In this document: in pieces, positions 41,360 to 48,459 of the stretch
Position numbering within the stretch: position 1 is the first letter of the stretch
Layout: the number at the start of each line of letters is the position of its first letter
Assembly: GCA_017410455.1 (NCBI GenBank)
Contig: JAFQQT010000091.1
Location: 1-64,000 of the forward strand
Direction of reading: 5' to 3'
Source of the DNA: Clostridia bacterium
GTDB taxonomy: Bacteria; Bacillota; Clostridia; Christensenellales; Aristaeellaceae
Length of the DNA: 64,000 bases
Notes under the pieces: model-generated
Seen by the model: the letters and a program-made list of their open reading frames with translations, nothing else
Databases searched by the model: none
What the model was told of the DNA's origin: nothing
Position numbers and translations under genes: made by a program

Positions 41360-41442
41360 TGCCGGTGGTGGGACTCGAACCCACACGGGTGTTAGCCCAG
41401 CGGATTTTGAGTCCGCCGCGTCTGCCATTCCACCACACCGGC
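41360..41442 (-). tRNA. tRNA-Leu(CAA)
   Basis: 83 bases. The acceptor stem GCCGGTG pairs with CACCGGC, with discriminator A. The anticodon loop is CTCAAAA with anticodon CAA (reads UUG) on a GCGGA/TCCGC stem. There is a long variable arm as expected for leucine, and a T arm GTGGGTTCGAGTCCCAC. The CCA end is not encoded (CGC follows). It has its own promoter, a leader of only a few bases and its own terminator. Confidence 0.96.
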
Positions 41443-41453
41443 ACGGTTTTTTC

Positions 41454-41482
41454 ATTATAGCACACCGCCCGCCGCTTTGCAA
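41454..41482 (-). promoter_or_regulatory. tRNA-Leu promoter
   Basis: Minus strand TTGCAA (41477-41482), 17-bp spacer, TGTGC-TATAAT (-10 at 41454-41459), 11 bases before the tRNA. Confidence 0.8.
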
Positions 41483-41514
41483 GCAAAACTTAATGGCGGA
41501 AGATATGGACAAGA

Positions 41515-41534
41515 ATATTCCTATATGGTAATAT
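41515..41534 (+). promoter_or_regulatory. Imperfect palindrome before marR, candidate self-operator
   Basis: ATATTCCTATATGGTAATAT agrees with its reverse complement at 16 of 20 positions and lies in AT-rich promoter sequence 24 bases before the MarR start. MarR proteins commonly repress from such sites. Inference. Confidence 0.5.
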
Positions 41535-41557
41535 ACGATATAGAAGGGAGGCAAGCC

Positions 41558-41989
41558 ATGGAGACCAAGGGCGGATTTCTCATATCGCGCATCAAGCAGG
41601 CGGGTAGCCGGCGCTTCGACCGGCTGCTGGATGAGGCGGGCATCGACGCCTTCAACGGCGCACAGGGACGCATCCTCTACGTCCTCTGGCAGGGGGACGG
41701 CCTGACCATCAGCCAGATCGGTGCGCAGACGAGCCTGGCCAACACGACCCTGACCTCCATGCTGGACCGGATGGAGGCGGGCGGGCTGATCCGCCGGGAG
41801 CCCTCGCCCCGGGATCGCCGGGCGCAGCTGGTTTTCCTGACGGATCAGGCGCGGGCGCTGCAGGGGGAGTACGACCGCATCTCGCAGCGCATGAACGCGC
41901 TGTATTACGACGGCTTCACCGAGGATGAGGTGCGGCAGCTGGAGGGCTACCTCACGCGGATCCTCGACAATCTTGAAGGAGGCAAATGA
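41558..41989 (+). CDS. MarR-family transcriptional regulator
   Basis: 143 residues with the winged helix of the family: LTISQIGAQTSLANTTLTSMLDRMEAGGLIRREPSPRDRRAQLVFLT. Start at 41558 after AGAAGGGAGG; the open frame upstream would cross the tRNA promoter region. It overlaps functionally with the next gene: its TGA is one base before the ATG of a flavin-reductase-like protein, so it is very probably the regulator of that operon and of itself. Confidence 0.92.
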   Translation: METKGGFLISRIKQAGSRRFDRLLDEAGIDAFNGAQGRILYVLWQGDGLTISQIGAQTSLANTTLTSMLDRMEAGGLIRREPSPRDRRAQLVFLTDQARALQGEYDRISQRMNALYYDGFTEDEVRQLEGYLTRILDNLEGGK

Positions 41990-41990
41990 C

Positions 41991-42608
41991 ATGAGCAAGA
42001 TTTCTGTACCGATTACGAACGACTGGTGCCCGCAGACGCTCTTCACTTACGGGACGTTCAAGGCGGACGGGCAGCCGAATTTCGGGCTGTTCTGCTGGTT
42101 CAGCTACTGCTGGTTTGACGAGATGGGCGTGATCTGCGCCATCGGCGGCCGCAAGCAGACACAGGACCGCATCCTCGCCACGCGGGTGTTCTCCGCCAAC
42201 CTCGTCACCGAGGACAACCTCGCCCTCTCCGACTACTTCGGTACCGCGGACGGCCACGATGCGGACAAGATGGACGTGCCCTTCCAGTGGGAGCGCGGTC
42301 AGGTGCTGGACGTGCCGGTGCTGACGGACAGCCCCTTCGCCTTCGAGCTGGAGGTGGAGAAGGTCATCCCCACCAACGAGGAGGAGGGGGACACGGTGTT
42401 CCTCTGCCGCATCCGCAATGTCCTCAAGGACAAAGCGCTGCTGGAGAGCAATCTGCCCCTTCCTGAGCTGATGCAGAAGATCGGCGCGGTGCGCACGGCG
42501 GGCGGCGTTGAGTACTGGGCTTGGGACGGCCGCCATCTGGGCTGCTGGCACGAGCCCGCCCAGCAGGTGAAGCCGGGGGTCGAAGTCGGGAAGGCCGCAC
42601 AGATGTGA
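41991..42608 (+). CDS. Flavin reductase-like domain protein
   Basis: 205 residues. The pattern of the FMN-binding flavin reductase-like family can be seen: TLFTYGTFKADGQPNFGLFCWFSYCWFDEMGVICAIGG, and NLVTEDNLALSDYFGTADGHDADK, where NLV and S/DxFG are typical. It probably binds FMN and reduces a small aromatic or quinone-type compound, or detoxifies it under MarR control. GAAGGAGG lies inside the end of the marR gene. The true substrate is unknown. Confidence 0.85.
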   Translation: MSKISVPITNDWCPQTLFTYGTFKADGQPNFGLFCWFSYCWFDEMGVICAIGGRKQTQDRILATRVFSANLVTEDNLALSDYFGTADGHDADKMDVPFQWERGQVLDVPVLTDSPFAFELEVEKVIPTNEEEGDTVFLCRIRNVLKDKALLESNLPLPELMQKIGAVRTAGGVEYWAWDGRHLGCWHEPAQQVKPGVEVGKAAQM

Positions 42609-42616
42609 TACGCCAG

Positions 42617-42634
42617 AGTTTAAGAAATTAAACT
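42617..42634 (+). promoter_or_regulatory. AGTTTAA-gaaa-TTAAACT inverted repeat
   Basis: A perfect 7-bp inverted repeat, 18 bases before the -35 of the DUF2975 gene and just after the flavin-reductase stop. It could be a weak terminator or the operator of the XRE partner; an AT-only stem makes the operator more likely. Confidence 0.4.
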
Positions 42635-42651
42635 AAAACATTAAATAGTAG

Positions 42652-42681
42652 TTGACAGACGTTAATCCCTTGTGCTATACT
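42652..42681 (+). promoter_or_regulatory. Promoter of the DUF2975-XRE operon
   Basis: TTGACA (42652-42657), 18-bp spacer, TGTGC-TATACT (42676-42681). Confidence 0.75.
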
Positions 42682-42725
42682 CAGTGCAGGAACTGACCGC
42701 AGGGTTGGCAGGAGGGATGATATCG

Positions 42726-43349
42726 ATGACGAAAATGACCAAGGCTGCATGGGTGCTCATGCGACTGGTAGAGTTTGCCCACTATATCTGCATGGCGCTG
42801 GGCGTGGTGATGCTGATCGTTTCCATCGCTGCACCGGGCTGGACGGGCGCGCATCTGCAGCAGCGGCTCCTCCCGAATCCGTGGTACTCCGCGCCACAGG
42901 CGGAAGCGTCCTGGACGAACGACATGCTGGCGGTGGGGGACACGGTTTCCGTGTACGGTTTTGAAGTGACGATCCACGCGGAGGATCTGAGCCAGGCCCT
43001 GCCAGAGCTGCGCGGGCATCTCGCGGTCGCGTCGGTGATCATGGCGCTGATGGGGCTGGTGTTCCGTCAGGCGGCGGATGTGTTCAGCCTCTGGCGGACG
43101 GGCACGCCCTTCCATGCAGGCGCGGTGCGCTGCCTGCGGCGCATGGGCTGGCTGTACGCAGCGGCAACGCTGGCGGGACTGCTGGGCAGCGTGGTCTGCA
43201 GGGTCGCGGTGCTGCTGGCTGTCCGGACGTACATCCCGGACTACGCCATGCCATGGAACGGGCTGCTGACGGCGCTGCTGCTGCTGTGTCTGTCACAGGC
43301 GTTTGCGCATGGCCAGTCCCTCCAGCAGGATGTGGACGGGCTGCTGTAA
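42726..43349 (+). CDS. DUF2975-type membrane protein
   Basis: 207 residues with four hydrophobic segments (FAHYICMALGVVMLIVSIA, HLAVASVIMALMGLVF, GWLYAAATLAGLLGSVVC, WNGLLTALLLLCLSQAF) and the usual ending SLQQDVDGLL. Start at 42726, nine bases after GGAGGG; the ATG at 42717 touches the ribosome site. This family is typically paired with a small XRE regulator, as here: the XRE gene starts 9 bases later. The function of the pair is not known; a membrane stress or signal role is often assumed. Confidence 0.85.
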   Translation: MTKMTKAAWVLMRLVEFAHYICMALGVVMLIVSIAAPGWTGAHLQQRLLPNPWYSAPQAEASWTNDMLAVGDTVSVYGFEVTIHAEDLSQALPELRGHLAVASVIMALMGLVFRQAADVFSLWRTGTPFHAGAVRCLRRMGWLYAAATLAGLLGSVVCRVAVLLAVRTYIPDYAMPWNGLLTALLLLCLSQAFAHGQSLQQDVDGLL

Positions 43350-43358
43350 GGAGGCAAA

Positions 43359-43571
43359 ATGGGCAAGATCATTCTGCGCCTTGACCGGATGATGGTTGAG
43401 CGCCACATGTCCCTGAACGAACTGGCGGAGCGCGTGGGCATCACCAACGTGAACCTGTCCAAGATCAAGAACAACCACGTCACCGCCGTGCGCTTTCAGA
43501 CCCTCGCGGCCATCTGCGAGGCCCTGGACTGCACCCCAGGCGACCTGCTGGAGTATCAGCGGGACGAGTGA
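43359..43571 (+). CDS. XRE regulator of the DUF2975 pair (YozG-like)
   Basis: 70 residues, a single HTH domain: MSLNELAERVGITNVNLSKIKNNHVTAVRFQTLAAICEALDCTPGDLLEY. This is the compact form, with an IKNN turn and a CTPGDLLEY end, that accompanies DUF2975 proteins. TAAGGAGG lies 6 bases before the ATG. It probably regulates its own operon. Confidence 0.92.
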   Translation: MGKIILRLDRMMVERHMSLNELAERVGITNVNLSKIKNNHVTAVRFQTLAAICEALDCTPGDLLEYQRDE

Positions 43572-43591
43572 CGCGGCACAATTGCATATGA

Positions 43592-44035
43592 AAAACCCGC
43601 CAGCAGGGGAGTGAATCTCCGGCTGGCGGGTTCCTTATGTTGTTGACTTGCGCGGAACGGGTTTGGTTAGTGCACCTTGTCGGCTTTTTCCTCTTGAGTT
43701 GGTCGGACTGTTTGAAGAATCGGAGATTCGTCAAAAGCGTCGTGGAAGGTTGCCTCCGACGGGGAGGGCCTGCGCAGCCCTGTAACCGTGCAAGAGACAG
43801 TGCCTCTTGATCGAAAACCCGCCAGCAGGGGAGTGGATCTCCGGCTGGCGGGTTCCTTATGTTGTTGACTTGCGCGGAACGGGTTTGGTTAGTGCACCTT
43901 GTCGGCTTTTTCCTCTTGAGTTGGTCGGACTGTTTGACGAATCGGAGATTCGTCAAAGGCGTCATGGGAGGTTGCCTCCGGCGGGGAGGGCCTGCGCAGC
44001 CCTCCACCTGCGCAAGGGGCATCGCCCCTTGACCC
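43592..44035. repeat. 222-bp tandem repeat, two copies
   Basis: Unit 1 is 43592-43813 and unit 2 is 43814-44035. The first ~185 bases differ at about six sites. The last ~36 differ more, but keep a hairpin: CAAGAG/CTCTTG in unit 1 and CAAGGGG/CCCCTTG in unit 2. Each unit starts with a terminator-like stem AACCCGCCAGC/GCTGGCGGGTT. Unit 2 also has perfect stems GACGAATC/GATTCGTC and GGAGGGC/GCCCTCC that are damaged in unit 1. It fills the 523-base gap between the convergent XRE and khpB genes; no gene is seen there. Confidence 0.88.
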
Positions 44036-44094
44036 GTTCTCGCGATGGAGTTGGCTTTTTTCCTGGGGGTGCGCCCGCGTGGGGCGTGAGCCCC

Positions 44095-45192
44095 TTACTT
44101 GCGCAGGGTGATGACCACGTGGCGGTTAGGCTCCTCACCCTCGGAGTGGGTGTCCACCGCGTCGTTTGCCTGCAGGGCGCTGTGGATGATGCGGCGCTCG
44201 TAGGGGTTCATGGCCTCCAGGCTCACCTTGCGGCCGGTCTTCACGGCGCGGTTCGCCATGCGGTTGGCCAGGCGGATCAGGGTGTCCTCGCGCTTGGCGC
44301 GGTAGTTCTCCGTATCCAGGGTCACGCGGGTGTAGTCGTCCTGGCCGCGGTTGACCTTCAGGCTGGTCAGATACTGCAGCGCGTCCAGCGTCTCGCCGCG
44401 GCGGCCGATCAGGATGCCCAGGGTGTCGCCAGTCATCTGCACGAACACATTCTTCTCCTCGTCCAGACCCACGGCGATCTCCACGTCCACGCCCATCAGC
44501 TGGGTCAGCTCCCGGAGGAAGTCGCGGGCCTTGGCGGCAGCGGAATCGGCCTCGATCTGCTCATCAGGGATCATGGTGACCACGGGCTTCTCCAGGGGAC
44601 GAACCTCAGCCTTGGGCTTGGGCTCGCGCTTGGGCTGCTCCTTCTTGGCAGGCTTCTCGCCCTCAGCCTTGGGGGCGCGCTCCTTGCGCTGACGGGGCTT
44701 CTTCTCCTGGGCGGGCTTTTCGGTCTGCTCGCCCTCGGGCTTCTTCTCGCGGGGCTGCTTGGCCTTGCGCTGCACGGGCTTGGGGGCCTCGGGCTTCTTC
44801 TCGGCCTCGGCGGCGGGGACTTCCTCGGCCTTGGGGGCTTCCTCGGTCACGGGGGCGGCGGGCTGCTCCACGGGCTTCTTCTCGGGCTTGGGTTCCGCCT
44901 TCTTTTCGGGCTTGGGCTCGGGCTTCTTCTCGGGCTTGGGCTCCGCCTTCTTATCAGGCTTGCGGGCGGGCTTCTTCTCCTCGGGGAACAGGTCATCCAG
45001 GGGATCGACCTCCTCCTCCTCGCGCAGGGTCAGCTGCAGCTTGTAGGGGCGGCTGCCGAACAGGCCGAAGAGGCCCTTGCTGCCCTCCTCCAGCGTCAGC
45101 ACATCCACATCGGTGATGGTGGCGCCCAGCTGGCGCAGGCCTTCCTGCAGCGCCTCCTCGTAGGTCTTGCCGGTAACGGTGATCTGATTCAT
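44095..45192 (-). CDS. khpB: RNA-binding protein KhpB (Jag/EloR)
   Basis: RNA-binding protein that works with KhpA in cell elongation and division control. 365 residues. Jag N-terminal domain (1-55, KTYEEALQEGLRQLGA, GLFGLFGSRPYKL), then an unusually long linker (about 60-200) built of Lys/Pro/Glu repeats such as EPKPEKK, then a KH domain (GILIGRRGETLDALQYL) and an R3H domain (ANRAVKTGRKVSLEAMNPYERRIIHSAL). ATG at 45192 after GGAGAGGGAG. Last gene of the leftward rpmH-rnpA-yidD-yidC-khpB cluster. Confidence 0.95.
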   Translation of the reverse strand: MNQITVTGKTYEEALQEGLRQLGATITDVDVLTLEEGSKGLFGLFGSRPYKLQLTLREEEEVDPLDDLFPEEKKPARKPDKKAEPKPEKKPEPKPEKKAEPKPEKKPVEQPAAPVTEEAPKAEEVPAAEAEKKPEAPKPVQRKAKQPREKKPEGEQTEKPAQEKKPRQRKERAPKAEGEKPAKKEQPKREPKPKAEVRPLEKPVVTMIPDEQIEADSAAAKARDFLRELTQLMGVDVEIAVGLDEEKNVFVQMTGDTLGILIGRRGETLDALQYLTSLKVNRGQDDYTRVTLDTENYRAKREDTLIRLANRMANRAVKTGRKVSLEAMNPYERRIIHSALQANDAVDTHSEGEEPNRHVVITLRK

Positions 45193-45252
45193 GGTGATGT
45201 AACTCCCTCTCCATATGCGGGCGCGATGGCCCGGTTACAGTGTGTGCGTGTC

Positions 45253-46293
45253 TTACTTGATGCCGGTGGCGTCCTTGTCGGCGCCGGCAGGCAGCTGGGC
45301 GGCGACGGCTTCCTTGTGGTCCAGGTACTTGTTGATGGCGAAGTTCTGCGCCATGGCGATGAGGTTGCTGGTCACCCAGTAGAGGGCGAAGGCGGCGTTG
45401 TAGCCCGCGCAGATCCACAGGGAGAACAGCGGGAAGAACCACTTCATGAAGTTGCCGGTGTTGGGCTGCGCCTGGCCATCCTTACCGGTGGGCTGGGGCT
45501 GCTGCTGGGCGGGGTTGAGCACTGTCATCAGGTACTGGCTGCCAGCGGAGAGCAGCGGCAGGAGGAACAGGCCGTTCCAGTTCTTCACCACGGTCAGCTG
45601 GGTGATGAGCAGGTTGATGGTCAGGTAGGGGACGGAGGCGGTCTGCGCGGCGTAGCCCTCGGTGGCGGACATGGCGGCGGCGATGGCCTCGATGGTGGCC
45701 GACAGGGAATCCTTGGCAAAGGCGTCTGCGGTCAGATCAAAGGGCAGGGCAGCGCTGAGCTGGGCAACCTGCTCGGCCGGCAGCGCGTTGAAGACGGTCA
45801 GCCAGTCGTCAGTGGGGATCATCTGCAGGCTCTGCAGCGTGGGCAGGGAGGCGTTGAAGGGGCTGTCGGGCATCCACAGGTTCTTGATCCACAGGAAGGG
45901 CTCAAGAGCGATGTCCGTGCCGCCGCTGAGGATGATGCCGAAGGCCTGCTCCACCAGCTGCTCGTTGGCCATCATGCGCATGGCGGCGAACATCGCAAAC
46001 AGGATCGGCATGGACACCAGCATCGGCCAGCAGCTGGACATGGGGGAGCAGTTCTCCTTCTTGTACAGCTCGGCCAGCTTGCGCTGCATCTTTTCCGGGT
46101 CCTTCTCGTACTTCTTCTGCAGCTCCTGCTGCTTGGGTGCGAGCTTGGAGATCTTGCGCATGCCCACGCGGCTCTTGTAGTCAAGCGGCATCAGGCACAG
46201 GCGGACGAGGATGGTGAAGAGCACGATCGACAGGCCATAGTTGTTCACCAGGCTGAAGATCCCATCCAGAATGCCTTTGAGGAACGTGTTCAT
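45253..46293 (-). CDS. yidC: Membrane protein insertase YidC (OxaA)
   Basis: Inserts proteins into the cytoplasmic membrane, alone or with Sec. 346 residues. The first segment NNYGLSIVLFTILVRLCLMPLDYKSR carries the conserved Arg in the groove. The C1 hairpin SKLAPKQQELQKKYEKDPEKMQRKLAELYKKENCSP and SCWPMLVSMPILFAMFAAMR follow. The extracellular loop between the second and third segments is long (about 120 residues, 115-235). There is no cleavable lipoprotein signal. It lies 5 bases after yidD. Confidence 0.96.
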   Translation of the reverse strand: MNTFLKGILDGIFSLVNNYGLSIVLFTILVRLCLMPLDYKSRVGMRKISKLAPKQQELQKKYEKDPEKMQRKLAELYKKENCSPMSSCWPMLVSMPILFAMFAAMRMMANEQLVEQAFGIILSGGTDIALEPFLWIKNLWMPDSPFNASLPTLQSLQMIPTDDWLTVFNALPAEQVAQLSAALPFDLTADAFAKDSLSATIEAIAAAMSATEGYAAQTASVPYLTINLLITQLTVVKNWNGLFLLPLLSAGSQYLMTVLNPAQQQPQPTGKDGQAQPNTGNFMKWFFPLFSLWICAGYNAAFALYWVTSNLIAMAQNFAINKYLDHKEAVAAQLPAGADKDATGIK

Positions 46294-46298
46294 TCGGG

Positions 46299-46556
46299 TT
46301 ATTCCCTCCTTAATGTTGTGCAGGGGTCTTCCGGCACGGGGTCATACCCGCCCCTGGACCACGGATTGCACCGCAAGAGCCGCCATGCGGCCAACCGGCC
46401 CCCCTTGATGGCGCCGAAACGCTCGATGGCGGTCAGCGCGTACTGGGAGCAGGTGGGCACATAGCGGCAGCAGGGGCCGCCCTTGTTGGGGCTGATCTGC
46501 CTGCGGTAGAAGCGGACTGTGCCGAGCATGGCACGGCTGAGGAAGGAGCGTTTCAT
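46299..46556 (-). CDS. yidD: Membrane protein insertion efficiency factor YidD
   Basis: Small amphipathic helper of YidC. 85 residues with the family core FYRRQISPNKGGPCCRYVPTCSQYALTAIERFGAIKGGRLAAWRLLRCNPWSRGGYDPVP, including its three conserved Cys. Its start overlaps the rnpA stop by four bases (ATGA), so translation is coupled. Confidence 0.97.
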   Translation of the reverse strand: MKRSFLSRAMLGTVRFYRRQISPNKGGPCCRYVPTCSQYALTAIERFGAIKGGRLAAWRLLRCNPWSRGGYDPVPEDPCTTLRRE

Positions 46557-46960
46557 CGTGCGCGATTCCCTTCCGTCGCGGGGGCGTCCGCAGCCTTTTT
46601 CGCCCGGGTGGGCTGGGGGGCGGCGTCCGGGGCATAGTTCAGCGCGTTGTGCTTCTTGAGCAGGTAACGCACGTCACGGGCCAGCGACTGGAAGGTGGCC
46701 TCTGCGGCTGAGGGTCTGGCGACAATGATGTACAGGCCGCTTTTCACATCCCCCAGATAGGGCCGGAAGCATTCGCGCAGGCGGCGCTTGACCTTGTTGC
46801 GGGTCACGGCGTTGCCCACCTTCTTGCTGACGGAAAAGCCGACCTTCACGCCCCGCCCCTTGGCGATGAGCATGACCAGATCCCGACAGGCGGCGCTCTT
46901 TCCGCGATGGTACACATACTGGAACGCCTTGTTTTTTTGCAGCCGATAACGTCTTTCCAT
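46553..46960 (-). CDS. rnpA: Ribonuclease P protein component
   Basis: Protein subunit of RNase P, which matures tRNA 5' ends. 135 residues with the RNR motif in SVSKKVGNAVTRNKVKRRLRECFR and the start RRYRLQKNKAFQYVYHRGKS. The C-terminal ~25 residues (PDAAPQPTRAKKAADAPATEGN) are a low-complexity extension beyond the family core. AAGGGA precedes the ATG by 8 bases. A terminator-like hairpin lies between it and rpmH. Confidence 0.96.
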   Translation of the reverse strand: MERRYRLQKNKAFQYVYHRGKSAACRDLVMLIAKGRGVKVGFSVSKKVGNAVTRNKVKRRLRECFRPYLGDVKSGLYIIVARPSAAEATFQSLARDVRYLLKKHNALNYAPDAAPQPTRAKKAADAPATEGNRAR

Positions 46961-47126
46961 GGTTGATCCCTTCTACTTCTCCGTGGGGACGGGTCGGTCA
47001 GACCCGCCGGGCGAATACAGGGTGCAGGGGAGTCCTGCGGTTGTGGCAGACGGCGCTGGCACAGCGCAGGCATGGTGCAATGCCACGCCCGGCGCTGCGG
47101 CAGGGAACCGCTGCCTTTCTATAGGA

Positions 47127-47170
47127 AAAGCCCGCCCGGATCTGCGCACAATACGCTTCGGGCGGGCTTT
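47127..47170 (-). terminator. Hairpin terminator between rpmH and rnpA
   Basis: A 12-bp stem AAAGCCCGCCCG/CGGGCGGGCTTT followed by TTCC on the minus strand. A second hairpin (GCGCATGG-cgga-CCATGCGC, about 47187-47206) lies between it and the rpmH stop. The 263-base gap (46961-47223) holds only these; no gene is seen. It would let L34 be made in excess over RnpA. Confidence 0.82.
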
Positions 47171-47223
47171 GCCACTGGGTCAGGGCGCATGGCGGACCAT
47201 GCGCGCCCCGGTCAGGCGACCAA

Positions 47224-47358
47224 TCAGACGGTCAGCTCCTTGCGGCCACGACGACGACGGGCGGCCAGGACACGACGGCCATTCTTGGTGGACATGCGGG
47301 CACGGAAGCCGTGCACCTTGCTGCGCTGACGCTTCTTGGGCTGGTAGGTACGGAACAT
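47224..47358 (-). CDS. rpmH: 50S ribosomal protein L34
   Basis: 44 residues: [39 protein letters not shown] and the ending ELTV. It is a ribosomal protein of the large subunit and very basic. The gene is too short for common ORF cut-offs but unmistakable. GAGGAG lies nine bases before the ATG. First gene of the leftward cluster with rnpA, yidD, yidC and khpB. Its neighbour upstream is pyrR, not dnaA. Confidence 0.98.
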   Translation of the reverse strand: MFRTYQPKKRQRSKVHGFRARMSTKNGRRVLAARRRRGRKELTV

Positions 47359-47432
47359 GGGTCAACACTCCTCACATTTTGTGTCATCGGGGGCATGGCG
47401 ACCCCGCAATTGCTAACTTCACAGCACGTTAT

Positions 47433-47461
47433 AGTATATACGTTTTGCCGGTGATTGTCAA
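47433..47461 (-). promoter_or_regulatory. rpmH promoter
   Basis: Minus strand TTGACA (47456-47461), 17-bp spacer, TATACT (47433-47438). A near-consensus sigma-A promoter, as expected for a ribosomal protein gene. Confidence 0.85.
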
Positions 47462-47589
47462 GGGGCGGAGGACACCTTTTTTTCATATTGCGGACAAATC
47501 TTGTGGATTCCTTCCGCCGGCAGACCATATATGATGTAGTCTTAGCGCAAAAACATGCATCAGGCGCTGTATCTTCTGTGAATTTCCGC

Positions 47590-47618
47590 TTTACAAACGC
47601 GCCATCCTGTGCTATACT
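47590..47618 (+). promoter_or_regulatory. pyrR promoter
   Basis: TTTACA (47590-47595), 17-bp spacer, TGTGC-TATACT (47613-47618). Leader of about 150 bases. Confidence 0.75.
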
Positions 47619-47644
47619 GTCCAGCGGAAATCAAAGCAGACCCT

Positions 47645-47746
47645 TTAACTCAGCACGAGAGGCTGAAAAGGAACGCAGCGATCCGCATAGGAATATGTGC
47701 CTTACTGCGCTCTCCAGGCCGTCACCGTGCTGGGGGAGCGTTTTTT
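47645..47746 (+). promoter_or_regulatory. PyrR-dependent attenuator
   Basis: The leader has the PyrR-binding loop TCAGC-ACGAGA-GGCTGA (47650-47666, cf. the GAGAGGCTGA core known from B. subtilis pyr leaders) and, 40 bases on, a terminator CGCTCTCC/GGGGAGCG with one G-U pair, followed by TTTTTT (47708-47746). When UMP is plentiful PyrR should hold the first hairpin and let the terminator form, lowering pyrR and uracil permease. Confidence 0.85.
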
Positions 47747-47773
47747 CATGCAAGGAATCGAGGAGGCAGAACG

Positions 47774-48337
47774 ATGGCGAACATGATGTACGGCATCCCC
47801 AAGGCGCAGCTGATGGCCGGCGACGCGATGAACCGCGCCCTGACCCGCATGGCCCATGAGATGATGGAGCAGCTGGATCTGAACAACGTGATCTTCGTGG
47901 GCATCCGCCGCCGCGGCGTGCCGCTGGCCCAGCGCCTGGCGGACATCATTGAGAAGTACGAGAACGTCCGGTGCCCCGTGGGCGAGGTGGACATCGCCAT
48001 GTACCGCGATGACCGCGACCCGGCGGAGCTGAAGGTGAAGGTGCAGGAGAAGCTCCTGCCCGATGACGTGACCGGCCGTATCGTGGTGCTGGTGGACGAC
48101 GTGCTGCACACTGGCCGCACCGTCCGCGCCGCCATGGACGCCATCCTCGACCAGGGCCGCGCCGCCCGCATCTGCCTGGCGGTGCTGATCGACCGCGGTC
48201 ACCGCGAGCTGCCCATCCGCGCCGACTTTGTGGGCAAGAACGTGCCCACCTCCACCTCCGAGCGCATTGGCGTGATGATGGAGGAGATCGACGGCGGCGA
48301 CGGCGTGGCGCTCTTTGAGGGCCGGATGAACCGGTAA
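47774..48337 (+). CDS. pyrR: Bifunctional pyr operon regulator / uracil phosphoribosyltransferase PyrR
   Basis: UMP-sensing RNA-binding attenuation protein, often with uracil phosphoribosyltransferase activity. 187 residues. PRPP loop [37 protein letters not shown] and the ending [22 protein letters not shown] are all characteristic. AGGAGG lies 8 bases before the ATG at 47774. It sits behind its own attenuator and upstream of a uracil permease. No pyrimidine synthesis genes are seen in the window. Confidence 0.97.
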   Translation: MANMMYGIPKAQLMAGDAMNRALTRMAHEMMEQLDLNNVIFVGIRRRGVPLAQRLADIIEKYENVRCPVGEVDIAMYRDDRDPAELKVKVQEKLLPDDVTGRIVVLVDDVLHTGRTVRAAMDAILDQGRAARICLAVLIDRGHRELPIRADFVGKNVPTSTSERIGVMMEEIDGGDGVALFEGRMNR

Positions 48338-48344
48338 AATCAAT

Positions 48345-48372
48345 GCGGAATTCGGAATGCGGAATTCGGAAT
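48345..48372. repeat. 14-bp tandem repeat GCGGAATTCGGAAT, two copies
   Basis: Two exact 14-base units (48345-48358 and 48359-48372) just after pyrR. Related AATTCGG pieces lie at 31725-31742 and 49817-49828. The rest of the 122-base gap shows nothing clear. Confidence 0.75.
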
Positions 48373-48459
48373 TGGCGGCGGCGCTGAGCTGCCGTACCGG
48401 ATTCGCATCCTTGATTCATTGTTACTGTTTGCCAACGAGAGAGAAAGGAAGTTTTACCG

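Noticed and set aside
43480..44022. A 180-codon leftward frame with two internal repeats across the 222-bp tandem repeat
   Set aside because: It follows from the DNA duplication and runs into the XRE gene; it has no start signal and no family pattern.
47359..47590. Replication origin next to rpmH
   Set aside because: The rpmH neighbourhood suggested it, but only one weak TGTGGATT-like box is seen, with no dnaA gene and no AT-rich unwinding region.
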